Of a stretch of 64,000 nucleotides of DNA, positions 17,054-24,446 are shown one piece after another. Both the position numbers and the translations under genes were made by a program. Origin of the DNA: Marixanthotalea marina (GTDB taxonomy: Bacteria; Bacteroidota; Bacteroidia; Flavobacteriales; Flavobacteriaceae); NCBI GenBank assembly GCA_018883545.1, contig JAHLEH010000004.1, forward strand, positions 124,001-188,000, written 5' to 3'. Positions within the stretch are counted from its first letter, which is position 1; the number at the start of each line of letters is the position of its first letter. Under the pieces are notes generated by a model. It made no database searches. It was not told the DNA's origin and saw nothing but the letters and a program-made list of their open reading frames with translations.

Positions 17054-17675
17054 GTAAATAGTTTAAAAATTCGTTTCTGGGTATCTCTTCGGCTCCCAAA
17101 CTTTCCAAATGGTTCGTATACACTTGGCAATCTATGAGTTTGTAATTGGTATTCTGAATAAAGGTAATAAAAGCTATTTTACTTGCATTGCTCACTTTAG
17201 AAAACATGCTTTCGCCACAAAACACACCATTGTTTAAATCGACACCATAAAGTCCGCCAATCAACCTATCTCCATCCCAAACCTCAACGGATTTAGCATG
17301 GCCCAACTCGTGCAAATTGGTGTAAGCTTCAATCATCGGATTTGTTATCCACGTATCTGTTTGACCACTTCTTTCTATTTTGGAACAATTAGTGATAACC
17401 TCTCGAAACGCCTTGTTCACCGTTACAGTGAAATCTTTATTCCTCAAAATTTGCCTCATACTTTTGGAAACTTTCAGCTTCTCTGGAAACAGCACAAACC
17501 GTGGATTGGGCGACCACCATAAAATGGGTTCGCCTATGCTATACCAAGGGAATATACCATGTTTATAAGCATATAACAGCCTTTCAACAGACAAATCGCC
17601 ACCAATGGCCAACAGCCCTTCTGGCGTGGCTTCGTTCACATTTGGGAATTCTATGTTGTGTGATAGAAAGTGCAT
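17043..17675 (-). CDS. aat: Leucyl/phenylalanyl-tRNA--protein transferase
   Basis: An enzyme of about 210 residues that adds Leu or Phe to the N-terminus of proteins with basic N-termini, marking them for ClpAP under the N-end rule. Typical blocks are GLLAIGGDLSVERLLYAY, GIFPWY, PILWWSPNPRFVLFP, DTWITNPMIEAY and GVFCGESMFS. The ATG at 17675 (MHFLS) is preferred to the one at 17693. It is the first gene of a two-gene unit with the dehydrogenase; palindromic repeats lie upstream. Confidence 0.95.
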   Translation of the reverse strand: MHFLSHNIEFPNVNEATPEGLLAIGGDLSVERLLYAYKHGIFPWYSIGEPILWWSPNPRFVLFPEKLKVSKSMRQILRNKDFTVTVNKAFREVITNCSKIERSGQTDTWITNPMIEAYTNLHELGHAKSVEVWDGDRLIGGLYGVDLNNGVFCGESMFSKVSNASKIAFITFIQNTNYKLIDCQVYTNHLESLGAEEIPRNEFLNYLHGQ

Positions 17676-17688
17676 TGCAATAAAATTC

Positions 17689-17763
17689 GTCAATTCGAGT
17701 GTCCCGCCTTAGCGGGATGTATCGAAAATGATTTTTTATGATTTCGACTGCGCTCAGTCTGAC
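17689..17763. repeat. Palindromic intergenic repeat (TCGAGTGTCCC type)
   Basis: The unit opens GTCAATTCGAGTGTCCCGCC and closes TTTCGACTGCGCTCAGTCTGAC, with the small hairpin CCCGCCTTAGCGGG inside. It is a different family from the ATTGCGA elements but occupies the same intergenic gap. Confidence 0.65.
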
Positions 17764-17800
17764 AAAAATCACTCAAACTGAATTCAAATATTTTAATGGT

Positions 17801-17895
17801 GTCATTGCGAGATAAAACCGAAGCAATCTGTAAATTATAAACTTATTTTCTCAAAATTTTGAGACTGCTTTGTCGCAAGACTCCTCGCAGTAACG
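17801..17895. repeat. Palindromic intergenic repeat, copy 3 (degenerate)
   Basis: It opens GTCATTGCGAG and ends CTCGCAGTAACG, with CCGAAGCAATCTG and a CTGCTTTGTCGC block inside, as in the copies at 3008-3112 and 44427-44509 but with more mismatches. Confidence 0.65.
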
Positions 17896-17942
17896 TTTAA
17901 ATAAAAACCTCAATGCTAATTTAAACATTGAGGTTGAATATA

Positions 17943-17968
17943 TGAGATTCCTGCTTTCGCAGGAATGA
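17943..17968. repeat. Short palindromic repeat (ATTCCTGC-GCAGGAAT)
   Basis: ATTCCTGC and GCAGGAAT flank a TTTC loop, giving a perfect 8-bp hairpin flanked by GAG and GAC. The same unit, with 21 extra bases at the loop, occurs inside the receptor gene at 23720-23766. It sits 6 bp beyond the DUF3127 stop and may also help end that transcript. Confidence 0.65.
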
Positions 17969-17973
17969 CAGCG

Positions 17974-18351
17974 TTAAAACGGTAAATCGTCGTGCTCGTC
18001 TTCATTTAAATCGCCTGCTGGCTCAAAGGCCTCCATTGGCGGTACAGGTGGCAAATCGCCATTGGCTCCCTCTCCCTGTAAGGCTTCTATGCGCCATCCT
18101 TGAATGGAATTAAAATATTTGGTTTCACCTTGTGGGTTCACCCACTCCCTACCACGCAAGTTGATGCTTATTTTTACTTGTTGCCCAACTTGGTAATTGT
18201 TCAATAAATCGGTTTTGTCTTGCACAAACTCCACCATGATATGCTGCGGGTACTGCTCTTCTGTAGTCACTACAATTTCTCGCTTTCTAAACCCATTATT
18301 ACCAAAGGTTTGGGTATCACCAATCAATTTTATTCTTCCTTGAACTTCCAT
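17974..18351 (-). CDS. DUF3127 protein with an SSB-like acidic C-terminus
   Basis: A 125-residue soluble protein. The first 95 residues are beta-rich and compatible with the OB-like fold proposed for DUF3127 (EVQGRIKLIG, REIVVTTEEQYPQHIMVEF, VKISINLRGREW). A Pro-rich linker follows, ending in EDEHDDLPF. That acidic tip is the same as the last residues of the SSB encoded at 40432-40887, which in SSB recruits partner proteins. A role in DNA transactions is suggested but not shown. Confidence 0.88.
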   Translation of the reverse strand: MEVQGRIKLIGDTQTFGNNGFRKREIVVTTEEQYPQHIMVEFVQDKTDLLNNYQVGQQVKISINLRGREWVNPQGETKYFNSIQGWRIEALQGEGANGDLPPVPPMEAFEPAGDLNEDEHDDLPF

Positions 18352-18489
18352 TATTCTAATTTATTCGTGTTAATATTATGTGCTTAACAAATGTAACCAA
18401 TCTGGGTGGCAACTAAAAACCGATTTACTAACAAGTTGAACAATAATATTAACAGATTTGCATTATATTAGAAGCTAAAACTAGGGTTT

Positions 18490-19644
18490 GTGATTTTTAC
18501 CGACTATAGAAACACCGTGCGTTGGATTATGATTGTAGCGTCGTTTGCCATTGTATCGCTTATACTGTGGAAAACTTATGAGTTCTTCCAATACTTTAAA
18601 GAAGAAGAGCATACTAAGATGCAAAATTGGTCCTTTGCCCAAACTGATTTGCTAAAGAGTTCCGATTTAGATAATGATATGGGCGAGTTGCCTCTACAAA
18701 TACTTCAGAGCAACACCACAACCCCTATGATCATTGTGAATAAAAAGGGGGAAATTGACTATAAAAATATTGATGAAGAAAAAGCAAAAGATACTACTTA
18801 CCTAAAACAACTCATTTCAAAATTTAAAGAAGAAAACCAACCTATTGAAGTAATTTATAAAGACGAAGTTTATGCTACAATTTATTATGGTAATTCTCCT
18901 TTAATCAATAAATTGAAATACTACCCACTGGCATTGGTACTCATTATTTTCCTTTTTGGGTGTGTTATTTATTTTTTCTACAAAAGCAACAAAAACGCTT
19001 CGCAAAACAAGCTATGGTCGGGCATGGCCAAAGAAACAGCCCATCAAATTGGCACACCATTATCTTCTTTGATTGGCTGGACCGAAATTTTAAAATCTGA
19101 AAAAGTAAACCCAGAATACATCACCGAAATAGAAAAAGACATTGATAGGTTGCAAACCATTACAGAACGTTTTAGCAAAATAGGTTCTGTGCCGACATTG
19201 GAAATGTGCGACATTATTACAGAAACCATTAATTCTTTTGATTATTTGAAAGCGCGCTCCTCTAAACTGGTCGAATTTGAAATCATGGTTCCAGAAGGAG
19301 ACATCCCCGTTAATTTAAACAAACAATTGTACAGTTGGGTTGTTGAAAACCTAGTGAAAAACGCCATTGATGCCATGAAGGGCAGGGGCAAGCTCAGCAT
19401 AGAAATTTCACAATTGGAAGACAACGTTAAGGTAAGTGTAAGCGATACAGGCAAAGGCCTTTCCAAAAAACTGTTTAAAAAGATTTTTGAGCCAGGCTAC
19501 ACCACCAAACAACGAGGTTGGGGACTGGGTCTTTCACTTACCAAGCGCATTATTGAAGATTTCCACGGTGGAAAAATTAAAGTATTGCAATCTGAAATAA
19601 ACAAAGGCACCACTATACAAATTGCATTAAAAAGAGCGTATTAA
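18490..19644 (+). CDS. Sensor histidine kinase
   Basis: A 384-residue membrane kinase. Two transmembrane helices (about 11-28 and 146-164) enclose an extracytoplasmic sensing region of about 115 residues with no family I recognise. The HisKA-like motif holds the phosphorylated His185 (AKETAHQIGTPLSSL). The ATPase domain shows the N box (Asn291 in ENLVKNAIDAM), the G1 box DTGKG (319-323) and the G2 box WGLGLSL (344-350). There is no response regulator nearby, so the partner is unknown. The start is a GTG just before the first helix. The next gene follows after 2 bp. Confidence 0.92.
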   Translation: MIFTDYRNTVRWIMIVASFAIVSLILWKTYEFFQYFKEEEHTKMQNWSFAQTDLLKSSDLDNDMGELPLQILQSNTTTPMIIVNKKGEIDYKNIDEEKAKDTTYLKQLISKFKEENQPIEVIYKDEVYATIYYGNSPLINKLKYYPLALVLIIFLFGCVIYFFYKSNKNASQNKLWSGMAKETAHQIGTPLSSLIGWTEILKSEKVNPEYITEIEKDIDRLQTITERFSKIGSVPTLEMCDIITETINSFDYLKARSSKLVEFEIMVPEGDIPVNLNKQLYSWVVENLVKNAIDAMKGRGKLSIEISQLEDNVKVSVSDTGKGLSKKLFKKIFEPGYTTKQRGWGLGLSLTKRIIEDFHGGKIKVLQSEINKGTTIQIALKRAY

Positions 19645-19646
19645 TC

Positions 19647-19991
19647 ATGGCAGAAAATCTTGTAACCGTTAAAGAAGTCGTTTTAAATAACAATTGTCCC
19701 GTTTGTTATGCCAAAGGCAGTTTATTAATAACCTTCAAGCAAAAGGTAATTGAAACCAAGTTTTACAAATCCATTACTTCTGAAATAAACCATGATATTA
19801 ATTGTAAAACCTGTGAAAGTGCCATTTACCCTGTGCAATGGACAAACGATATAGAACGTGTGGTAGATTACCAAAAAAGAGCCTTTAAACCAATGGCCAC
19901 TTCTACTTATATTAAAAAAACATCTTGGATTATTATTACTGCCGTTGTATTGGTCGCAATAGCTATTGTAGCCGTTCTCTTTTTTATGTAA
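19647..19991 (+). CDS. Tail-anchored protein with zinc-ribbon-like cysteines
   Basis: A 114-residue protein with two cysteine pairs, CPVC (about 17-20) and CKTC (about 53-56), spaced as in a small zinc ribbon, and one C-terminal transmembrane helix (WIIITAVVLVAIAIVAVLFF). The bulk should be cytoplasmic. It is translationally coupled to the histidine kinase (2 bp apart), so it may modulate or accompany that sensor. I do not recognise a named family. Confidence 0.8.
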   Translation: MAENLVTVKEVVLNNNCPVCYAKGSLLITFKQKVIETKFYKSITSEINHDINCKTCESAIYPVQWTNDIERVVDYQKRAFKPMATSTYIKKTSWIIITAVVLVAIAIVAVLFFM

Positions 19992-20381
19992 TTACAATTG
20001 AGCCTTAATGGCCTCTGCCGTTTCTTGAAACTCTGCATCGGTCATTTTAGTTTTTTGCAAAAATCGGGCATCTTCCATGCTATGCAAAGGAATTAAGTGC
20101 ACATGGGCGTGGGGCACTTCCAACCCAATCACACTCATACCAACCCGCTTACACGGAATGGCTTTTTTTATGGCCAACGCTACTTGTCTTGAAAACGCCA
20201 TTAAGCCATTATAGGTTGCTTCATCCAAATCGAAAATCTTATCGACTTCTTTCTTAGGTATACAAAGCGCATGCCCTTTGCTGTTGGGGTTTACGTCTAA
20301 AAACGCTAAAAAATCATCGGTTTCAGCAATTTTATAACATGGTATTTCGCCGTTAACTATTCTGGTGAAAATTGAAGCCAT
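19992..20381 (-). CDS. HIT-family nucleotide hydrolase
   Basis: A 130-residue histidine-triad protein; the motif HAHVHL is at 91-96, with IPKKEVDKIFDL earlier. HIT proteins of this branch hydrolyse nucleoside phosphoramidates or dinucleotides in the cytoplasm. The start at 20381 (MASIFTRIVNGEIP) is the standard family N-terminus; the longer reading from 20504 would overlap greA and adds a sequence without similarity. It follows greA on the same strand, 97 bp downstream. Confidence 0.93.
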   Translation of the reverse strand: MASIFTRIVNGEIPCYKIAETDDFLAFLDVNPNSKGHALCIPKKEVDKIFDLDEATYNGLMAFSRQVALAIKKAIPCKRVGMSVIGLEVPHAHVHLIPLHSMEDARFLQKTKMTDAEFQETAEAIKAQL

Positions 20382-20478
20382 AATATTGAAGGTTTTGAGA
20401 GTGAAATGTAAATATATAAAAAAAGATCCCCGATTATTACACCAAGAATCTTTTAAAGTATTTTTAAAAAGAAAACCC

Positions 20479-20952
20479 TTATCTGGATATTTCCAATATA
20501 TCAAATTTCATCACACCATTGGGCACTTGAATTTCGGCCACATCACCAACCGATTTGCCCAACAGTCCTTTACCAATAGGTGAATTCACCGAAATTTTTC
20601 CTGCTGCCAGATTGGCTTCCCCATCGGCCACCAACGTATAGGTCATTTCCATACCATTGGTTTGGTTTTTTATTTTCACTTTAGAAAGCACTAATATTTT
20701 GGAAGTATCTAATTGCGATTCATCAATAACACGCGCATTTGCCAAAGTTTCCTCTAATTTAGAAATACGCATTTCCAACATACCCTGCGCTTCTTTTGCG
20801 GCATCATATTCTGCATTTTCACTTAAATCACCCTTATCCCTAGCCTCTGCAATAGCCTTTGAAGCTTTTACACGCTCTACATCTTTAAGATGCTTTAACT
20901 CATCCTTTAATTTTTTTAATCCCTCTGGTGTATAGTACGATACTTTACTCAT
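20479..20952 (-). CDS. greA: Transcription elongation factor GreA
   Basis: A 157-residue factor that rescues backtracked RNA polymerase. The N-terminal coiled coil (about 1-75) carries the acidic tip GDLSENAEYDAA, and the C-terminal FKBP-like domain has NSPIGKGLLGKSVGDVAEI. It is full length. The HIT gene lies downstream. The leader upstream contains a promoter followed at once by a terminator-like hairpin and a second large hairpin (20979-21046), suggesting attenuation. Confidence 0.96.
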   Translation of the reverse strand: MSKVSYYTPEGLKKLKDELKHLKDVERVKASKAIAEARDKGDLSENAEYDAAKEAQGMLEMRISKLEETLANARVIDESQLDTSKILVLSKVKIKNQTNGMEMTYTLVADGEANLAAGKISVNSPIGKGLLGKSVGDVAEIQVPNGVMKFDILEISR

Positions 20953-20978
20953 AACTTCATTGTTTATTTAATACAAAT

Positions 20979-21046
20979 ATTCCGAAGCACACACCTGCTT
21001 TAGGTGCAGAGTTCGGAATAAAAAAATCCCGCTCACACGAGATTAC
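20979..21046 (-). promoter_or_regulatory. Structured greA leader with a promoter-proximal terminator hairpin
   Basis: Reading the minus strand, the first hairpin is AATCTCG-TGTGAG-CGGGATT (21044 to 21025) and runs into seven T, a complete intrinsic terminator shape. A second hairpin follows at once, with arms ATTCCGAA (21019-21012) and TTCGGAAT (20986-20979) and an inner GCACCT/AGGTGT pairing. The greA ATG comes 26 bp later. The first hairpin begins about where transcription from the TATATTTG box at 21051-21058 should start. Confidence 0.6.
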
Positions 21047-21050
21047 CTTA

Positions 21051-21058
21051 CAAATATA
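21051..21058 (-). promoter_or_regulatory. Promoter -7 box of greA
   Basis: TATATTTG on the minus strand fully matches TAnnTTTG. It lies 98 bp upstream of the greA ATG and immediately before the structured leader. Confidence 0.65.
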
Positions 21059-21113
21059 CAAAATATTATCTCAATTTGCTTTTTGTTGTAAATTGCACTA
21101 AAAAATTAATTTA

Positions 21114-21545
21114 ATGAAACAATTTTTTTATTTATGCAGCTTTTTAGCTCTGGTTTCTTGCAGCAGTAATTCTGTGGATAACAAAAACTGTAGGTTTCTT
21201 TTGGATATTGGCGTTAATATATCTGTGAATATGAATTTACCACAATACAGCCAATTGCAATTTATAAACAATCCCGTTTATATACCAAACGTGGGCAACG
21301 GTGGCATTATTGCCAACAACACAGGCACTGGTTATGTTGCTTTTGATGCAGCCGACCCTAACCATACCCTGCAAAGTTGTTCTGTTTTAAGTATTGATGG
21401 TATTGAAGGTGTTTGTGGCTGTGACGACAAAAACACTTACTATTTAAACAATGGCCTTCCTAAAGAAAATTCTGCCGAGCTTAGATGCTCGTTAAAAGCC
21501 TACCGTGTAGAGCAAAATGGAAATACACTTTTAATTTATAATTAA
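21114..21545 (+). CDS. Small lipoprotein with a degenerate Rieske-like pattern
   Basis: A 143-residue lipoprotein (MKQFFYLCSFLALVSC, lipobox cysteine at residue 16). The middle and end follow the layout of a Rieske domain: YVAFDAADPNH, then GVCGCDDKNTYYLNNGLP, then LRCSLKAYRVEQNGNTLLIY. The expected CxH and CxxH cluster ligands are largely missing, with only scattered Cys and one His, so binding of a 2Fe-2S cluster is doubtful. Function is unknown. It is monocistronic and ends at a strong hairpin shared with the convergent receptor gene. Confidence 0.75.
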   Translation: MKQFFYLCSFLALVSCSSNSVDNKNCRFLLDIGVNISVNMNLPQYSQLQFINNPVYIPNVGNGGIIANNTGTGYVAFDAADPNHTLQSCSVLSIDGIEGVCGCDDKNTYYLNNGLPKENSAELRCSLKAYRVEQNGNTLLIYN

Positions 21546-21569
21546 AAAAGCGGCATAAAGCCGCTTTTT
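21545..21569. terminator. Bidirectional intrinsic terminator
   Basis: A stem AAAAAGCGGC / GCCGCTTTTT with a 5-nt loop, lying between the convergent lipoprotein and TonB-receptor genes, with a U-run in both directions. Confidence 0.85.
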
Positions 21570-21587
21570 ATTTTTCAAAAATATACT

Positions 21588-23804
21588 CTAGAATTTTAAT
21601 GTAGCACCTAACAAAAAGTTGGTAGTTGCTTGTGGGTAATAACCTGCACCCTCTATGGTTGTAACCGCATTTGGGTCTGTCCATGTATCATCATAGGTGT
21701 AATAGTAACCATTGGACACATATTTCTTGTTGAATATGTTGTTGACCAAACCAGACAACACAATGGATTTTACAATCTTTTCAGGTCTTATTTCGTAGGT
21801 AATGCTGAAATCATTTACAAAGTAGCTATCTAATTTAGAAGCTTCAGAATCGGTATTCCCCATATATTGTTCACCTACATATTTACTTAACAGTGACAAC
21901 TGAAGATTTTTTACAGGCAAAAAGTTAAGCGCATTACCAATAATTAAGTTTGGCGAAAAAGAGATATTCGTATTGCCTAAATCAACAACCTCACCATCTA
22001 TCGAAGAATTAAAGTTTTTATTCTTATTGCTACTTATACCTACATTTGTAGAGGTATTGAAAGCTTTACTGAACTGGATATTTGCATCAACCTCTAAACC
22101 TAATCTGTAACTTTTACCACTAGTTGCTCTAATAGGGCTTCCCACATCATCTAACTCGCCTGTAAGTACCAGTTGGTTTTGGTAAAACATGTAATATAAA
22201 TTCGTGTTTATATTCACTTTGTTTTTGTTAAAACGCCAGCCTAATTCAATATCGTTCAAGGTTTCATTTTCTGTTACCCCAGCTTTAAAATCATCGCGGT
22301 TAGGTTCTCTGTTAGCACGACCGTAAGAAGCATAAAAGCTGTTAAAATCTGAACTTTTATAGGTAAATCCTAATTTAGGATTGAAAAAACTGAAATGGGC
22401 ATCGGTTACAAAATCAACCAAATCAGAATTTATACCATTGGTTTTATAACTTACAAACCTGCCCTGTAAATCAACAAACCCAGTTAGTTTTTCCGCGAGT
22501 TTAAAAGTAGCTTTAGAGAACACACTGAAATCGTTTTTAGTGGCATCGCCCTCATAATAGCGGTCTCTAATTTGGGTATTTGGTGCTAAATCGCTTCCCC
22601 AAATCACTTCCCCAAAATGATCCCCAGTATAACTACTCATGGAAACGCCTGTAATAATTTCCAAAGCATTTTTTTTATAAGAAACATTGGCATTCAACAC
22701 ATAAAAATTGTTATCTAACCAGCGACGTACAATAACATCGGAATCATCCTCTATTAAATTGGCAAAATCGGCCGCAGATTCCTCTGGTTTGTACTGCTCA
22801 AAATACCCTTTTCCTTTGGTATAGTTTAAACCTAGATTGGTGGACCAAGTATTGTTAAAACGCTCATTCCAATGCAATTGGTAGTGGTCTTGCCAATAGT
22901 TATCGGTTTCATTTTCGTAGGTATACGGATTTTGGCGGCGATCTTCTTCCAATTCTTCAGCTGTTAGACCATACCACGCCTGGTAAGTTCGCTCGTAATT
23001 ACCAAAAGTTAATGCCTTTATCAAGGTATTATCATCTTTATAAACACCTTGTAAGAAATACGATTTCAAATCGGTAAATGCTCTATCTACATAGCCATCA
23101 GAATAGATTTTGGAAAATCGACCAGATACTTCAAAATGGTCATTTAACAATCCAGTACTTAATTTTACCGTGTGTTTACGCGTGTTGTAACTACCAAAAC
23201 TATTGGAAACTTCTCCAAAAGCATCTTTGGAAACCGCATCGGTTAACAAGTTTAAACTAGCCCCAAATGCTCCAGAGCCATTTGTTGAGGTTCCGACGCC
23301 TCTTTGCAATTGCAAACTTTGTGTAGAAGATGCAAAATCTCCTAAATTGACCCAAAATGATCCCTGGCTCTCAGGATCATTATATGGTATTCCATTAATG
23401 GTTACATTTACCCTGGTACCATCTGTACCACGCACCCTAATGCTTGTATATCCCACACCAGCACCAGCATCACTGGTGGTTACTACCGATGGCAAATAGT
23501 TTAATAGAATGGGTAAATCCTGACCCAAATTACGTTTTTCCAATTGCTCTTTGGTAACGTTTGAGTGGGTAACGGGCGCCGTTGCATCCACCCGAACCGC
23601 TTTTACCAAAACCTCATCTAAAGACTCGGTTTTTGAAGAGTCTTGCTGAATTTGGTTATTTTGTGCCTGAGCACTAAAAATCATTAAGAAAAAAAAGAAA
23701 ACAGATAGTTTTCCTGAATGAGATTCCTGCTTTCCTGCCCGTCCGGCAGGCGGGCGCAGGAATGACAAATTTTTGAATAAATTTTTAAGAATAGTAGATT
23801 TCAT
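21588..23804 (-). CDS. TonB-dependent receptor under TPP riboswitch control (probable thiamin or precursor uptake)
   Basis: A 738-residue outer-membrane receptor: plug domain about 62-180 (LDEVLVKAVRVDATAP, RVRGTDGTRVNVTINGIPYNDPESQG) and a beta-barrel ending in the aromatic FLLGATLKF. A TPP riboswitch lies directly upstream, so the likely cargo is thiamin or a precursor; this resembles the receptors called OMR1 in the Bacteroidota thiamin regulon. The signal peptide is odd: residues about 13-30 (LSFLRPPAGRAGKQESHS) are coded by a palindromic repeat, and the hydrophobic core begins only at about residue 33. No later in-frame ATG gives a complete signal sequence, so the repeat must be translated. 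Confidence 0.93.
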   Translation of the reverse strand: MKSTILKNLFKNLSFLRPPAGRAGKQESHSGKLSVFFFFLMIFSAQAQNNQIQQDSSKTESLDEVLVKAVRVDATAPVTHSNVTKEQLEKRNLGQDLPILLNYLPSVVTTSDAGAGVGYTSIRVRGTDGTRVNVTINGIPYNDPESQGSFWVNLGDFASSTQSLQLQRGVGTSTNGSGAFGASLNLLTDAVSKDAFGEVSNSFGSYNTRKHTVKLSTGLLNDHFEVSGRFSKIYSDGYVDRAFTDLKSYFLQGVYKDDNTLIKALTFGNYERTYQAWYGLTAEELEEDRRQNPYTYENETDNYWQDHYQLHWNERFNNTWSTNLGLNYTKGKGYFEQYKPEESAADFANLIEDDSDVIVRRWLDNNFYVLNANVSYKKNALEIITGVSMSSYTGDHFGEVIWGSDLAPNTQIRDRYYEGDATKNDFSVFSKATFKLAEKLTGFVDLQGRFVSYKTNGINSDLVDFVTDAHFSFFNPKLGFTYKSSDFNSFYASYGRANREPNRDDFKAGVTENETLNDIELGWRFNKNKVNINTNLYYMFYQNQLVLTGELDDVGSPIRATSGKSYRLGLEVDANIQFSKAFNTSTNVGISSNKNKNFNSSIDGEVVDLGNTNISFSPNLIIGNALNFLPVKNLQLSLLSKYVGEQYMGNTDSEASKLDSYFVNDFSITYEIRPEKIVKSIVLSGLVNNIFNKKYVSNGYYYTYDDTWTDPNAVTTIEGAGYYPQATTNFLLGATLKF
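23720..23766. repeat. Nested palindromic repeat inside the receptor signal-peptide codons
   Basis: The outer unit ATTCCTGC...GCAGGAAT is the same as the one at 17943-17968. At its TTTC loop it carries 21 extra bases, CTGCCCGTCCGGCAGG followed by CGGGC, which themselves form a GC-rich hairpin. The element is read in frame in the first 30 codons of the receptor gene. Confidence 0.8.
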
Positions 23805-23898
23805 TACGATTATAAATAATCGAATAAAAAGAGGTAATTATTCTTTGGTTAATAATTAATGTACAATTTGAACATCAAGTTTAGCATGCATTCTTGAC

Positions 23899-23975
23899 AT
23901 TCGCAATCCCTAAACAGCATTACCTGTTCTAGGTTCATTGGGTATGATCTCAGCCGATATAGGCACCCCTTTTTG
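23899..23975 (-). promoter_or_regulatory. TPP riboswitch (THI element)
   Basis: On the minus strand the conserved THI-box blocks appear in order: GGGGTGCC, CGGCTGAGATCATACCC, GAACCTAGAACAGGTAATGC and TTTAGGGA. These are the P2/P3 and P4/P5 signatures of the thiamin pyrophosphate aptamer. It lies about 95 bp upstream of the receptor start. The expression platform was not resolved; with so little T-rich hairpin sequence after it, control may be on translation. Confidence 0.9.
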
Positions 23976-24035
23976 AGAACGGCGCAAAGGTACTAACCTA
24001 TTCTTAATTTTACAATTGACAATTGACAATTTTTT

Positions 24036-24446
24036 CTACTCTAAATCTGGTTTTTTTCTATTGGCCTTTTTTTCAGATAGGTTACGTTTGCTCTTTAAAC
24101 GTTTTTTTATGGCTGATTTTGGAATTTTAGTTGGAATGCGCTTTTTGGGAACTATTAATCCCTTTTCAATCATCTCAAAAAACCGATTTATAACCAATTC
24201 TTTGTTTTTATGCTGACTCCTGCTTTCATCACATTGCAGAATTAGCAAGCCTTCTTTGGTTAATCTGTTCTGAAGCTTTTTAAACAATCGTGTCTTTTGG
24301 TTGTCATCAAATACTAAAGATTCGGCCAAATTGAAAACCAACTCTACTTTAGAAGCCACCTTATTAACATGTTGTCCGCCTGCACCAGAACTGCGCATGG
24401 CCTTAAATGTTAATTCTTGTAATAAAGCTTCTTTATTAAACATCAC
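24036..24446 (-). CDS. arfB: Alternative ribosome-rescue factor ArfB (peptidyl-tRNA hydrolase)
   Basis: A 136-residue protein with the release-factor-type GGQ motif (SSGAGGQHVNKVASKVEL, about 19-36) and a long basic C-terminal tail (KKRLKSKRNLSEKKANRKK) that inserts into the mRNA channel of stalled ribosomes. It lacks the codon-recognition domains of RF1/RF2. Its ATG overlaps the DUF4301 stop by one base, so it is the last gene of the minus-strand series; the riboswitch and receptor follow. Confidence 0.93.
   Translation of the reverse strand: MMFNKEALLQELTFKAMRSSGAGGQHVNKVASKVELVFNLAESLVFDDNQKTRLFKKLQNRLTKEGLLILQCDESRSQHKNKELVINRFFEMIEKGLIVPKKRIPTKIPKSAIKKRLKSKRNLSEKKANRKKPDLE

Noticed and set aside
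17689-17968. Insertion sequence remnant
   Set aside because: Three palindromic elements of different families share the gap, but there is no transposase frame or terminal duplication.
23720-23766. Possible frameshift or assembly error at the receptor start
   Set aside because: The frame stays open through the repeat and rejoins a normal hydrophobic core; the outer unit has an exact free copy at 17943-17968, so a real insertion is the simpler reading.
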